Notes: generated by a model not told the origin, from the letters alone. 64,000 nucleotides of DNA from DAOTXS01 sp034433515 (GCA_034433515.1 DAOUAL010000038.1:1-64000); one strand, 5' to 3'; counted from the stretch's first letter, positions 1-8,737 are shown. Program-made: numbers and translations.

Positions 1-442
1 ACAGGTCTGTTGATGCGCGCGTTTGCACGTTCGTAGTGAGGCGATTCATCGCCAAGTTCACGCGGAATCCGCGATGAATCGCGAAACAACAAACCTATTT
101 GTGTTTGCGTTCGTAGCGAGATGATTCATCGCCGCCACCGGTTGCAAGCACCAACCAATGCAATCTCTACAACACTTGGGATTGCTTCGCCGCTGCGCGG
201 CTCGCAATGACACGGGGCAGGGCGATTCAAATCGCATCTAGTACAGACGAGTCGGCGAATCGTCTCTACCCAAACCTGCCTGCGCAGGTTTGCCTCCCAG
301 CCGCCACAGGGCGGCTTTGGGTCTGGATTGCCGCGAATTCATTCGCCTGTTACAAAAATAATTTCTTAAAATCCATAATCGCGAAACTACAAACCCGCCT
401 ACCGCCTCCTGCCCCCCGCCTCCCGCCCCCTGCCTCCCGCAC
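1..442. repeat. Gene-free, repeat-rich edge region
   Basis: No gene is visible here. The stretch is built from dispersed repeats. Positions 35-101 carry a GCGATGAATCGCG motif followed by ACAAACCTATTT, which recurs near 40650-40680. Positions 221-374 are an inverted copy of 17578-17710 and contain the palindromes ACCTGCCTGCGCAGGT and GCCGCC..GGGCGGC. It reads as an accumulation of REP-like intergenic elements downstream of the EamA gene, which ends at 443. Confidence 0.7.
221..374 (+). repeat. Dispersed palindromic repeat family P, copy 1
   Basis: The sequence matches 17578-17710 in reverse complement almost throughout: GGCGATTCAAATCGC, the CTGCGCAGG palindrome, CCTCCCAGCCGCC, TCTGGATTGCCGCGAATTC and AATTTCTTAAA. 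This copy has an extra small hairpin (GACGAGTCGGCGAATCGTC) inserted near 245-265. Shorter relatives lie near 18630-18760, 27378-27425 and 28836-28960. All copies are intergenic. Confidence 0.75.
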
Positions 443-1306
443 TCACGCCAGCGCAATCAGCAACAACCCCACCACCATCAACGCCGCGGCAAAGACGCGT
501 GCCGCGCCAAATGGTTCCTTGAGCAAGAGCCAACCCAACAGCGCGCCGATCACCACACTCGAGGCGCGCACCGAACCCACATAACTCGCCGCCGTCATTT
601 GCAAACCGATGAGCGCAGCAAGGTAACTCCCAATCGTGGCAAAACTTCCTAGGACGATGCGCCGCCAATTTGTCCGCCATTCGATCAGCGTTGCCGCACG
701 ATGCCCGCGCGACCATGCGATTGGCGCGTAACCGATGGCGATGCCGGTGTACATCCACCAATTGTAAACGAGCGGCGAGGCGTACTGCATTCCAACCTTG
801 TCGAGCAAGGTGTAGGTCGTTACGCAAAGCGCGGCGAGGAACGCAATTTGGGTGGGACGATGGGTGATCGCGCGCAACGGTTTGAACACATCGTTGAACG
901 AGGGGACACTGGCGAGGTAAATGCCGATCACCAACACAACGATGCCCACGTAACCCAAAAACGGCAAACGTTCGCCGATAAAAATCGCGCCAAAGAGGGC
1001 GATCAAGAGCGGTGGTGTCCCGCGCGCAATCGGATACACCTGGGAGAGATCGCCATTCTCATAGCCCAGCGTGATCAAGCGTGCGTACGCCACTTCGACG
1101 ACGATGCTAGGAATGATGATGAGCCACGCCTCTTGCCGCATCGCCAAAGACGATTGCGCGGCAACCAGAACACCGTACCACAGCGCGCCAATCGTGATTG
1201 CCCACCACAAAAACGCGGACGAATTGCGCCCGCTCTTGAAAAACAGATTCGAGATCGCGTGCAACACGGCAGCGATGAGCACGATGATGAGTGCGAGTAA
1301 TGGCAT
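443..1306 (-). CDS. EamA/DMT-family transporter
   Basis: A 287-aa, almost entirely hydrophobic protein with about ten predicted membrane helices in two halves, as in the EamA drug/metabolite transporter superfamily. The fold is recognised from the N-terminal pattern (LHAISNLFFKSG) and from the second-half motif ASYVGSVRASSVVIGALLGW, typical of the second EamA repeat. The frame stays open 21 codons further upstream, but those codons are translated low-complexity AGTAGGC repeats, so the ATG at 1306 is chosen. The substrate cannot be told from sequence; metabolite export is usual for the family. Confidence 0.85.
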   Translation of the reverse strand: MPLLALIIVLIAAVLHAISNLFFKSGRNSSAFLWWAITIGALWYGVLVAAQSSLAMRQEAWLIIIPSIVVEVAYARLITLGYENGDLSQVYPIARGTPPLLIALFGAIFIGERLPFLGYVGIVVLVIGIYLASVPSFNDVFKPLRAITHRPTQIAFLAALCVTTYTLLDKVGMQYASPLVYNWWMYTGIAIGYAPIAWSRGHRAATLIEWRTNWRRIVLGSFATIGSYLAALIGLQMTAASYVGSVRASSVVIGALLGWLLLKEPFGAARVFAAALMVVGLLLIALA

Positions 1307-1307
1307 C

Positions 1308-1386
1308 GTAGGCAGTAGGCAGAAAGCAGTAGGCAGAAGGCAACCCAATGGTCTGCTGCCTACTGCCAACCGCCTACCGCCTACTG
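1308..1386. repeat. Heptamer tract GCCTACT arranged as an inverted repeat
   Basis: The left half is imperfect CAGTAGG/AGTAGGC units and the right half is CCTACTG/GCCTACC units, so the tract can fold on itself. It sits exactly between two minus-strand genes and artificially extends the downstream reading frame. The same heptamer (ACTGCCT) appears inside a coding sequence at 43001-43051. Confidence 0.75.
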
Positions 1387-3849
1387 ATTTTTCTCCTCCA
1401 ATTTTCGCTTAAACACTTTGCCCACAAACGTCTTGGGTAACTGATCGCGGAACTCGATCAGGTGCGGCACGGCATAATCCGCCAACCGTTGCCGGCAAAA
1501 TTCGATAAACTCTTCCGGCGTCGCCATCTCGCCTTTGCGCAGCACCACGTACGCTTTGACAATTTGATCGCCGCCGTCCGGGGGCACGCCTGCCACCGCC
1601 ACTTCCAGCACCTTTGGATTTTCGTACAGCACTTCTTCAATGTCGCGCGGATAGACGTTGAAATCGCCGGCAAGAATCATATCCTTTTTGCGATCAATGA
1701 TTTGAAAGTATCCGTCCTCGTCCATCCGCGCCAGATCGCCGGTGTAGAGCCAGCCCTCGCGCAGCACTTGATTGGTTTCGTGCGGATGATTCCAGTATCC
1801 GCGCATCACTTGCGGACCGCGCACCACGAGTTCGCCGATTTCACCCACCGGCAAATCCGTGCCGGTTTTCCAATCCACAATTTTGGCATCCGTGTCCGGC
1901 AACGGAATACCGATGGAACCGGTTTTGCGCTGACCGTAAATCGGGTTGGCGTGGGTGACCGGGCTGGCTTCGGTCAAACCGTACCCCTCGACGAGTTTGC
2001 CGCGTGTCAGTTTTTCAAATTCCTCTTGCACTTCGACCGGCAAGGGTGCCGCGCCGCTCACGCACGCGCGAATGGATTTTAATCCAAAGCGGCGCACGCC
2101 GGGATAATTGTTCACAGCGACATACATCGTGGGCACACCCGGGAACATTGTGGGGCGATATTGTTTGATAACGTTCAATACTTCGCGCGTGGAAAAGGTG
2201 GGCAAAAGAATCAGCGTCCCGGCAATCGCGATACCTAGGTTCATCGCCGTCGTCATCCCGTACGAATGCGAGAAGGGCAACACGGCGAGAATGCGTTCTT
2301 CGCCTTCGTCAATGTCGGTGAGCCAATGGCGCACTTGGGTGGTGTTCGCGACGATGTTGGCATGCGTGAGCATCACGCCTTTGGGGACATCGGTGGTGCC
2401 GGTCGAGTACTGGATCAACGCCAGATCGTCCGGCGTTACTTCGATGTTCGGCGCGTCGGCGGAGGCGCGCGCGAGCAACTCTTGAAACGCGTACACCTCG
2501 TGTTCGCCGCGCACGTTGATGCGATGCCCTTCCCGCGCTTCGCGCACAACCGAAAAGATGGCGCGGCGCAACGGCGAAAAATATTCTTTGATGTTGGTCA
2601 CAATCACGCGCTTGAGCGGCGTGCCCGCGCGCACAATTTTGACGAGGGGGTAAAACACGCTGAGCGCAATAATCGTTTCCGCGCCCGAATCGTTGAGTTG
2701 ATGCGCAAGTTCGTCTGCGTTGAACAAGGGATTGAGACTGACCACCACGGCGCCGGCTTTGAGCGCCGCATAGTATGCCATCACCATTTGCGGCGAGTTG
2801 GGCAAGAGCAATGCCACGCGGTCGCCCTTTTTCACGCCGAGTTGAATCAGCGCATTCGCCAAGCGATTGACCGCGTTGTTTAGTTCACGGTACGTGAGGG
2901 TGTGATCGTAGAAAATGAGCGCGCGGGTGTGCGGATACCGGCGCGCCGAGGTATCCAAGAATCGAAACAGGGGTTGCGAAGGATACGCCAGCGTGTACGG
3001 CACATCGGCTTCGTAATGCCGCAACCACGGACGCTGCTTGATCAAGTTGGCTTTTTCGTTGGCGCGTCCTTCGCGCCACGACACCGGCGCGGTGCCAATA
3101 AAACGATGGATCGCCCGATTCACGGCGTCCGGGCGTTCCAGCATAACCAGATGCGCCGAAACCGGAATCTTGGCGAGTTGCGCGCCGGGAATCAAATCCG
3201 GCACCGCATCGTACGCCGATTGCCTGAATACAATATCGCGATGACCCACGACCACCAGCGTGGGCATCTTGAGCCGCGGAAAATAAGCGTGCCCATTCCA
3301 CTTGGACAAGGCTTGATGAAAGAGGGCTTTGAGCACAAATGCCGGCGCAGCGAGCGCACGGGGAAAGCGGGCGCGAATGGGTTCAGCCAGCGAGACCGGC
3401 AATTGAAAGGCAAGGCGCAGCAAGGGGCTGAGGATGAAATCAACCGAGGTGCTCACGAGCACCAGTCGTTCAACGCGGTCCGGATGTTGAATCGCATACG
3501 ACGTGGCAATCGCGCCGCCAAACGAATGACCCAGCAGAATAAACTTGGGCGGGAAATGGAGTGCCTCCACCAAGCGTTCCAGATCGCGTACCAGATCGTC
3601 CATCGCATAGCCGGCATTGGGACAATCGGATAAACCGTGTCCGCGCAAATCCGGCGCAACGACCCGGTGCTTGTCGGCGAACGCAACCAGTTGCTGTTCC
3701 CACTGCATCGCATAGCCGCCAAAGCCGTGAATGAACAAGAGCGTGCGTTCGGCGGGGGAGCGCCCGGCATCAATCACGCTCAAGCGGATGAGCGGCTGGC
3801 TCGAGACCATCACTTCTTTGCGATACAGTTCCAGATCAAGGAGAGGCAC
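1381..3849 (-). CDS. Alpha/beta hydrolase fused to acyl-CoA/AMP-dependent ligase
   Basis: An 822-aa two-domain protein. Residues about 30-255 are an alpha/beta hydrolase: oxyanion motif HGFGG, nucleophile elbow GHSFGG (Ser about 108), and a late His in SAHLVML (about 231). Residues about 265-822 are an ANL adenylating enzyme: P-loop YSTGTTDVPKG (about 480-490), GYGLTEASP, YTGDLARMDEDGYF, DRKKDMI and the C-terminal catalytic Lys in KTFVGKV. The ligase half is like long-chain fatty-acid-CoA ligases and is paralogous to the protein at 52912-54588. The likely role is release of an acyl group by the hydrolase followed by CoA activation; this coupling is inferred. The hydrolase nucleophile is Ser, not the Asp expected of an OleB beta-lactone decarboxylase. 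Confidence 0.9.
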   Translation of the reverse strand: MPLLDLELYRKEVMVSSQPLIRLSVIDAGRSPAERTLLFIHGFGGYAMQWEQQLVAFADKHRVVAPDLRGHGLSDCPNAGYAMDDLVRDLERLVEALHFPPKFILLGHSFGGAIATSYAIQHPDRVERLVLVSTSVDFILSPLLRLAFQLPVSLAEPIRARFPRALAAPAFVLKALFHQALSKWNGHAYFPRLKMPTLVVVGHRDIVFRQSAYDAVPDLIPGAQLAKIPVSAHLVMLERPDAVNRAIHRFIGTAPVSWREGRANEKANLIKQRPWLRHYEADVPYTLAYPSQPLFRFLDTSARRYPHTRALIFYDHTLTYRELNNAVNRLANALIQLGVKKGDRVALLLPNSPQMVMAYYAALKAGAVVVSLNPLFNADELAHQLNDSGAETIIALSVFYPLVKIVRAGTPLKRVIVTNIKEYFSPLRRAIFSVVREAREGHRINVRGEHEVYAFQELLARASADAPNIEVTPDDLALIQYSTGTTDVPKGVMLTHANIVANTTQVRHWLTDIDEGEERILAVLPFSHSYGMTTAMNLGIAIAGTLILLPTFSTREVLNVIKQYRPTMFPGVPTMYVAVNNYPGVRRFGLKSIRACVSGAAPLPVEVQEEFEKLTRGKLVEGYGLTEASPVTHANPIYGQRKTGSIGIPLPDTDAKIVDWKTGTDLPVGEIGELVVRGPQVMRGYWNHPHETNQVLREGWLYTGDLARMDEDGYFQIIDRKKDMILAGDFNVYPRDIEEVLYENPKVLEVAVAGVPPDGGDQIVKAYVVLRKGEMATPEEFIEFCRQRLADYAVPHLIEFRDQLPKTFVGKVFKRKLEEKNQ

Positions 3850-3950
3850 GGGAAACCATTTATGATTTCAGATGTATGATTTACGATTCTAAAATCTGAA
3901 ATCCGAAATCTGAGATCTTGACTGATGTTACACGGTCAATGATTTGTTCA

Positions 3951-4016
3951 CTACAGAGATCACAGAGTTCACCGAGGTTTCTATGTTTTTCTCTGCGTTC
4001 TCTGTGTGCTCTGTGG
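3951..4016. repeat. CACAGAG/CTCTGTG hairpin repeat, copy 1
   Basis: Left arm CTACAGAGATCACAGAG and right arm CTCTGTGTGCTCTGTGG flank a short spacer. Relatives lie at 37203-37253, 38866-38955 and 39902-40010. The rest of the 279-base gap (3850-4128) shows no gene. Confidence 0.7.
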
Positions 4017-4128
4017 TAAAATCGCGTCAGGTGAGATCTTAATTTACGTGAGCCACCACGCGCCGGAATCTATCTGGGGCGCGAGTTGAAAAAAATCCGC
4101 TACTCGTGTAAGGAATAGCGGCATTGAT

Positions 4129-4546
4129 TTAGGCATCTAGCCACAGCACCGGGATCAAGTGTTTGACCGATTTGATTTCGGGGTCACCCGAGACGAGCGT
4201 TGCACCAAGCTCTTGGGCAAGCGCGATAGCAAACGCATCCGCGTACGACACGACGAACTGGCTCTTGAGATGCGCCGCCGCTTGGACACGCGCACGATTC
4301 ACCTCCGCGAGCACAATCGGCATCTGATCAATGTCCTGCATAACTTGGTGGGCAACCGGCACACCTTGCCTTCGCTCGACTGCATAGAGAATTTCACCCC
4401 AGTTGATCAAGCTGAGATACAAGGTCACCTTATCGTTTTGTGCTTGCACGACGAGTTCGGTGACGCGTGTTTTTCCCTTTTCGTTTTTGCAGAAGAGCGA
4501 GTATGGCGTAACTGTCGAGTACGTAGACGGGTTTCTTCTCGCTCAA
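4129..4546 (-). pseudogene. PIN-domain (VapC-like) toxin broken by a one-base frameshift
   Basis: Two overlapping frames together give a complete PIN domain. The first, from a TTG at 4546, encodes YVLDSYAILALLQ with the first acidic metal ligand. The second, ending at 4129, encodes LSLINWGEILYAVERR, then VVSYADAFAIALAQELGATLVSGD with the later acidic residues. The frame changes at a run of five A (CTGCAAAAACG); removing one A restores a continuous protein. The span is 418 bases, one more than a multiple of three. This is either a real inactivating mutation or a homopolymer sequencing error. The family cleaves RNA and is paired with the upstream antitoxin-like gene. Confidence 0.75.
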
Positions 4547-4775
4547 ACTCGTGACGGCGTTCCGCGCGGAGGGTTTCGGTGAAAGAGGGATACTGGGCAT
4601 ATTTGCTTTGGAGCTCCTCAATAAATGCGCGAATATCGGCTACACTCGACTTGGGTGCGGTTTCCATTGGCGCGCGTTGACCGTGAACAATTCTGTCCAA
4701 TTCTTCCACCCGTTTGACCAGCGCCTGATAGTCTGCCATGCTGACCTGGGCTGTCTGTTGATCAGACATATCCAT
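4425..4775 (-). CDS. Putative antitoxin of the PIN module
   Basis: The ATG at 4775 follows GAGGAGAAAGGTG, a good ribosome-binding site. The 116-aa frame encodes a short charged protein (DYQALVKRVEELDRIVHG, then SVADIRAFIEELQSKYAQYP) with a coiled-coil look, as expected of a small antitoxin. It overlaps the PIN gene by about 120 bases; its last 40 residues (RLRTRQLRHTRSS...) are Arg-rich and probably out-of-frame read-through, so the true C-terminus may be near 4550. A TTGTAT-17-TATGAT promoter fits at 4800-4828. The family is not recognised; the assignment rests on size and position. Confidence 0.55.
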   Translation of the reverse strand: MDMSDQQTAQVSMADYQALVKRVEELDRIVHGQRAPMETAPKSSVADIRAFIEELQSKYAQYPSFTETLRAERRHEFEREETRLRTRQLRHTRSSAKTKREKHASPNSSCKHKTIR

Positions 4776-4846
4776 CACCTTTCTCCTCAAACCACACTTA
4801 TCATACCACAAGAGCGGCAGACATACAAGAGCAAAAATCTAAAATC

Positions 4847-5551
4847 TTAAATTCTTTCGAGCCACCACGCCACGCGCGCTGGAATCCATTCTGCCAACGC
4901 GGGCCACGGCACGAGTATCTCGCGCGTGATCTCAAAACGTTTGGTGAATTGCCACGCGGGGGTGAACGCCAACGGCTTGAGATACGCTTTTACTTTGGCA
5001 TCGTTCTCCGGCGTCTTGGGCATTCTGCCGCGAAACAAACCATTGTCGAGTACGCCGTCCTTGCCGGCATCGGGTCCTGCTTCTTGCTCCGCCCATTCCC
5101 GAATCTCGTTGAACGGCTCGATGGTTGCCGCCATCGCGTGCTTGCCGGGTTGTGCGAGCACGATGGGATGCGTGCCTTCCAACGGCGGTTTGCCATTGAT
5201 TTCGATTTGCCCGTACATCCCGTGCCAACTAGCTTCCACCGCAACGACCGCGCCGTCCGCGCCGACAAACGTCCACACGTGTTCGAGTTCGTAGAGATGT
5301 CCAATGTCCCAGTCCCACCACAACGCATACTCGATGGCGCGGACGGCGCGATAGCCCACACTCGTCCATTCGACGCGGCGTTTGGGAAACGAGAGCGATA
5401 CGTCCTCACGTTCGAAAATCGTGTAACCGACGGCGACAATCGAAAAAGGTTCGCGCTCGTCCGCCATAATGATGGGCGCGTAGCGCGCGGCGAGATCGAG
5501 TGCGGCGGGGTCTTGATTGACTTGGGGTAGTTTGCTTGCATCCATAGGCAA
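4847..5551 (-). CDS. Uncharacterised 234-aa protein
   Basis: A soluble protein without signal peptide or membrane helix. Visible features are YAPIIMADEREPFSIVAVGY near the N-terminus and DIGHLYELEHVWTFVG, then VEASWHGMYGQI, in the middle. These are rich in conserved-looking His/Trp/Glu and could form a metal or substrate site. I do not recognise the family. The start could equally be the second Met at 5545. The downstream tail contains TRP-rich helices (PWPALAEWIPARVAWWLERI). It stands alone between the PIN module and the HAD/methyltransferase pair. Confidence 0.7.
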   Translation of the reverse strand: MPMDASKLPQVNQDPAALDLAARYAPIIMADEREPFSIVAVGYTIFEREDVSLSFPKRRVEWTSVGYRAVRAIEYALWWDWDIGHLYELEHVWTFVGADGAVVAVEASWHGMYGQIEINGKPPLEGTHPIVLAQPGKHAMAATIEPFNEIREWAEQEAGPDAGKDGVLDNGLFRGRMPKTPENDAKVKAYLKPLAFTPAWQFTKRFEITREILVPWPALAEWIPARVAWWLERI

Positions 5552-5580
5552 TGAGTGTAGAGTTAGAGTGTAGAGCGAAA
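5552..5580. repeat. TAGAGT low-complexity tract
   Basis: Short imperfect reiteration of GTGTAGAGTTAGAGTGTAGAG upstream of the 5551 gene. Similar tracts occur at 7625-7672, 16152-16190 and 42372-42402, all at gene ends. Confidence 0.6.
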
Positions 5581-5589
5581 ATACAGTGA

Positions 5590-6105
5590 TTACTTTTTAC
5601 GTTCAATTTCTTCGATCAACTGCAACAACTCGTTCGCGTTTCTTACTTCATACCTTGGCGATGAACCATCATTCGCGTGTGCATAACGTTCGTTCCAGTG
5701 AAACCAAATCGAAATCAATCCTAGGTTGTTTGCCCCGCGAATGTCGCGCGCAAGGTTATTGCCGATCATCGCCACGCCGGGATAATCCGGCGGCGCGATG
5801 TTCAACGCATCAAGCGCGGCGCGAAAGATGCGCGGGTCTGGTTTTTCGCAACCGACCTCTTCCGAAATCGCGAGGGTATCAAACAAATCGTACAAACCGT
5901 GTTGATGCAAAACATTCCACGCGGTTTTGGGGCGCGTATCGGCGACGAGACCCAGTTTATAGCCGCGCGCTTTGAGTGTGTGGAGCACCTCTGCCATGCC
6001 ATCAACGAGTTCAGCGCGCAAGGTATTGAGTTCTGCATCCTTGACCTCGGTTTCTTCGCGCATGATCACATCGCCGAGATCGAACAAGAGGGCGACCAAT
6101 TTCAT
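5590..6105 (-). CDS. HAD-family hydrolase
   Basis: A 171-aa haloacid-dehalogenase superfamily protein: motif I LLFDLGDV (nucleophile Asp in DLGD), motif II around LGLVADT, motif III Lys in CEKPDPRIF, and motif IV GNNLARDIRGA. The cap is small (type C1, helical). The longer open frame starts upstream inside the methyltransferase, but the ATG at 6105 overlaps that gene's TGA (ATGA), so the two are translationally coupled. The usual role is phosphatase on a small metabolite; the substrate is unknown. Confidence 0.88.
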   Translation of the reverse strand: MKLVALLFDLGDVIMREETEVKDAELNTLRAELVDGMAEVLHTLKARGYKLGLVADTRPKTAWNVLHQHGLYDLFDTLAISEEVGCEKPDPRIFRAALDALNIAPPDYPGVAMIGNNLARDIRGANNLGLISIWFHWNERYAHANDGSSPRYEVRNANELLQLIEEIERKK

Positions 6106-7163
6106 TTTGCGTTCTTGGTTGGTGGCATCTCGATGCGGCGCGCGGTGATCAAACCCCAATCGTCTTTGTGATTGGTTACTTCGGAAAAGCCAACGGCTTC
6201 GAGCATTCCACGATATTCTGCAAACGTGTAAATGTCGCCGTCGGGGCTAGAGAGCAACACTTCGATGCCTGCCATTGGCACTTCGCCGGGTCCTTTGTGA
6301 TCTTCATCGGCAATCGGCGCGTGAATCACGATGCGACCATTCAACGTCAATGCTTCATAGGCACGTCGGAACGCACCGACATTTTGCTCTGGGCTGAAAT
6401 AGTCGGTGAGGTTGCCAAAGAAAATGAGATCGAACGCGCCGGCTTTGAGTTCAAGATTCAGCGCATCGCCCACCATCATTGTAACCTGCGACGTTACGCC
6501 CATCGCTTCGGCGATTTGTTTGGTGTACGGCAACACCATTGCGCGATCAATCGCGGTGATGCGGATGCTCGGATGCCGCTTTGCCAAGGCAAAGGAAACG
6601 ATGCCGGCGCCGCATCCTACATCGAGCACGCGCAAGCCCTTGGCATTCTCGGTCGTGATACCGAGTTTGTCCCAGAGCGCGTTCGCGGCTTCGGCTTGCT
6701 TTTGCCAATCCACCAAAGACGAGGCGGCGATGCCCGCCCAAATTGGTTCGTAGGCATCGCTATACGCCACCGGCGCAAGAATTTTGCCGGTGCGAATCAC
6801 TTTGCTCAATTGCCCGCGCGCATCCCACGCAAAATCGCCCAGCAGTGCATCGCCGGTGTAGGTGGGTTTGCCTTTGACCAAAAACGCTTCGGCAGTGGGC
6901 GCCAGTTTGTATTCCGTGTGGAATTTGCTGAGCAAGCCCATAAACACCAACGCATCGAGCAGGATGCGCATCCCGCGTTCGGTGGTCCCGCTCAAACGCG
7001 CTATCGCTGGCACCGTGCGGTGTCCCTCAGCGAGGCGCGTGAATACTTCGAGTTCGATAGCGGCTTTGAGCACGGCCGCTTTGGTCAGCCCAAACGAAAG
7101 GTCTTCCAACACATCGCGGTTGGGAACGTCATCAATCCGAGTAGCGCGACGCGGCATCAGCAT
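6102..7163 (-). CDS. SAM-dependent O-methyltransferase with N-terminal dimerisation domain
   Basis: 353 aa. Residues about 15-100 form a winged-helix dimerisation domain (IELEVFTRLAEG..TVPAIARLSG, RGMRILLDALVFMGLL) as in plant-type/class I O-methyltransferases. Residues about 165-330 are a Rossmann methyltransferase with the SAM-binding loop VLDVGCGAGIVSFALA and the acidic residue at ITAIDR. The pairing with the overlapping HAD gene suggests a small biosynthetic or detoxification module. The methyl acceptor is unknown. Confidence 0.87.
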   Translation of the reverse strand: MLMPRRATRIDDVPNRDVLEDLSFGLTKAAVLKAAIELEVFTRLAEGHRTVPAIARLSGTTERGMRILLDALVFMGLLSKFHTEYKLAPTAEAFLVKGKPTYTGDALLGDFAWDARGQLSKVIRTGKILAPVAYSDAYEPIWAGIAASSLVDWQKQAEAANALWDKLGITTENAKGLRVLDVGCGAGIVSFALAKRHPSIRITAIDRAMVLPYTKQIAEAMGVTSQVTMMVGDALNLELKAGAFDLIFFGNLTDYFSPEQNVGAFRRAYEALTLNGRIVIHAPIADEDHKGPGEVPMAGIEVLLSSPDGDIYTFAEYRGMLEAVGFSEVTNHKDDWGLITARRIEMPPTKNAK

Positions 7164-7178
7164 TCTCCTTTTTTGATT

Positions 7179-7610
7179 TTATTGCCAGCCGCGCAAGATG
7201 CGCTCTAGTTGGCGCACGTGATCCGTTTCTTCCGCGATGAGTGACTCCAAACGAACCTTGAGTCCAATCTCGCCAGCCGACTCGGCTTGCTTGACGCGCT
7301 CGCGATATTCCAAAATGGATTCGCGTTCCAGATCGAGATCGTTTTCCAACATCGCTTTGAGGTCGCGGGCTTCGCTGAATTTCTGTGTGGTGAGTTTAGG
7401 TGTGCCGCCCAACGCCACAATCTGATCGCACAAAAGACCAACGTGGACAAGTTCGGCGTTGGCTTCTTGGCGCAAATACGGACTGATGCTGAGCGATCCA
7501 ACGCCCAACAGCATTGCCGCTTGATAAGTGTATTGCAACATCGCTTTGATTTCGCGCTCGAGATCGCTTTGCAGACCTTCAAGCAGTTTTTGGGTTTTGC
7601 GATCAGCCAT
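7179..7610 (-). CDS. Ferritin-like/bacterioferritin-family protein
   Basis: 143 aa, predicted four-helix bundle. Metal-ligand patterns are visible: a Glu in DLEREIKAMLQYTY, ExxH in NAELVHVGLL, a Glu in ESILEYRERV, and a second ExxH in EETDHVRQLE. These fit a diiron ferritin-like centre (iron storage or oxidative stress). The N-terminus MADRKTQKLLEGLQSDL is as in Dps/bacterioferritin-like families. A ribosome-binding site (AGGAGGCACT) precedes the ATG at 7610. Iron storage versus an oxygenase role cannot be separated here. Confidence 0.85.
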   Translation of the reverse strand: MADRKTQKLLEGLQSDLEREIKAMLQYTYQAAMLLGVGSLSISPYLRQEANAELVHVGLLCDQIVALGGTPKLTTQKFSEARDLKAMLENDLDLERESILEYRERVKQAESAGEIGLKVRLESLIAEETDHVRQLERILRGWQ

Positions 7611-7620
7611 AGTGCCTCCT

Positions 7621-7672
7621 GGGTTAGAGTACTGAGGGTAGAGTTAGAGTGTTGGGTTAGAGTTTAGAGTTG
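7621..7672. repeat. TTAGAGT low-complexity tract
   Basis: Degenerate GGGTTAGAGTACTGAGGGTAG-type reiteration between the Gfo/Idh/MocA and ferritin-like genes. Same type as the tracts near 5560, 16160 and 42380. Confidence 0.6.
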
Positions 7673-8737
7673 AATCCACGTTCGCGTTTCCGACGCGCGA
7701 CGAATCGCCTCAATCACACGGGAGACGGCAATGCCATCGTGAAAATCTGGAAAGGGTTTGAGGTCTTGCACCTGTTTGATTTTCAAAGCAAGATGCTCCG
7801 CCAGCCGGGTCATACTCCACATCAAGGGGTCTTTGGGATTATCGCCTAATTCGAGTCGCTTGGGAATGGGTAACACAGCGATCTCGCGATCCCCTTCCCG
7901 CATACCCATCAATTGTCCACTTTGAATGATCAACGACCCCATCGAACCGTACGCGCTGATGGTCCACCCCATATCGTACCGCGTTCCGGTGACAAAATTG
8001 AGCAGGGCTTCACCGCCCTGTTCAAATTGCAGGATACTCCAAAACGCATCGTCGCTCGTTACCGATTTTTTGATCAGTACCGTCTTTTTGCTGAGGGGGT
8101 CAACCTGCGGAAATGTGAGGGTGGCAAAATGGGTGCGCCGTGATGCCAACACCGCGCGCACCTCACCAAACCACCAACGCAAGAGGTCAATGAAATGTCC
8201 GCCCAATTCCATCAAGAGACCGCCGCCCTGCGCATCATCTGCGACCCAACTGCCCCGCACGCCCCACGGTTGTTCGATCCCCATCGTAACATCCACGCGC
8301 AAGAGTTCGCCCAGATAATCTTCGTCAATCAATTCTTTGCTATAGGCAAGCGCGGGCAGAAAACGCATTTCCAAATTGACGGCGTGCACAATGTGTTGGG
8401 CTTGGGCTGCCTGCAACAATTCACACGCGTCGGATGTGTTTAACGCTAACGGCTTTTCCACCAAGACGTGTTTACCGGCGTTGATCGCGGATTGGGCGAT
8501 GGCATAATGTGTGCTGGGTGGCGTGGCAATGCTGACCAAATCAATGTTCTCCTGGGCGACCAAGTCGTGATAATCGGTAAAGGTCTGCGCAATTTTTTGG
8601 CGTTGTGCCACACCTTGCAGGCGTGCCGGATCGGAATCGCAGAGCGCAACGACGTGGTAATCACGCGCGCGCTTGAACGCTTCGATCTGCAATTCGCCCC
8701 AACTGACTCCCACAATTCCAACCCGAATCTTTGCCAT
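7664..8737 (-). CDS. Gfo/Idh/MocA-family NAD(P)-dependent oxidoreductase
   Basis: 357 aa. The N-terminal Rossmann fold begins RVGIVGVSWGELQIEAF. The family signature VLVEKPLALN (Lys/Pro of the EKP motif, about 95-104) follows the strand-loop STPPSTHYAIA-type segment. The C-terminal alpha/beta domain includes GGLLMELGGHFIDLLRWW with the conserved His. Members oxidise or isomerise sugars and sugar alcohols with a tightly bound nicotinamide cofactor; the substrate is unknown. It is monocistronic or the last gene of a minus-strand run with the ferritin-like gene. Confidence 0.92.
   Translation of the reverse strand: MAKIRVGIVGVSWGELQIEAFKRARDYHVVALCDSDPARLQGVAQRQKIAQTFTDYHDLVAQENIDLVSIATPPSTHYAIAQSAINAGKHVLVEKPLALNTSDACELLQAAQAQHIVHAVNLEMRFLPALAYSKELIDEDYLGELLRVDVTMGIEQPWGVRGSWVADDAQGGGLLMELGGHFIDLLRWWFGEVRAVLASRRTHFATLTFPQVDPLSKKTVLIKKSVTSDDAFWSILQFEQGGEALLNFVTGTRYDMGWTISAYGSMGSLIIQSGQLMGMREGDREIAVLPIPKRLELGDNPKDPLMWSMTRLAEHLALKIKQVQDLKPFPDFHDGIAVSRVIEAIRRASETRTWIQL

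Noticed and set aside
1381..3849. OleBC olefin/beta-lactone synthesis fusion
   Set aside because: The hydrolase has a Ser nucleophile (GHSFGG) rather than the Asp of OleB, and no OleA or OleD gene is nearby.
3850..4128. CRISPR-like array from the repeated CTCTGTG words
   Set aside because: Units are 7-8 bases, imperfect and arranged as an inverted repeat; there are no regular spacers.
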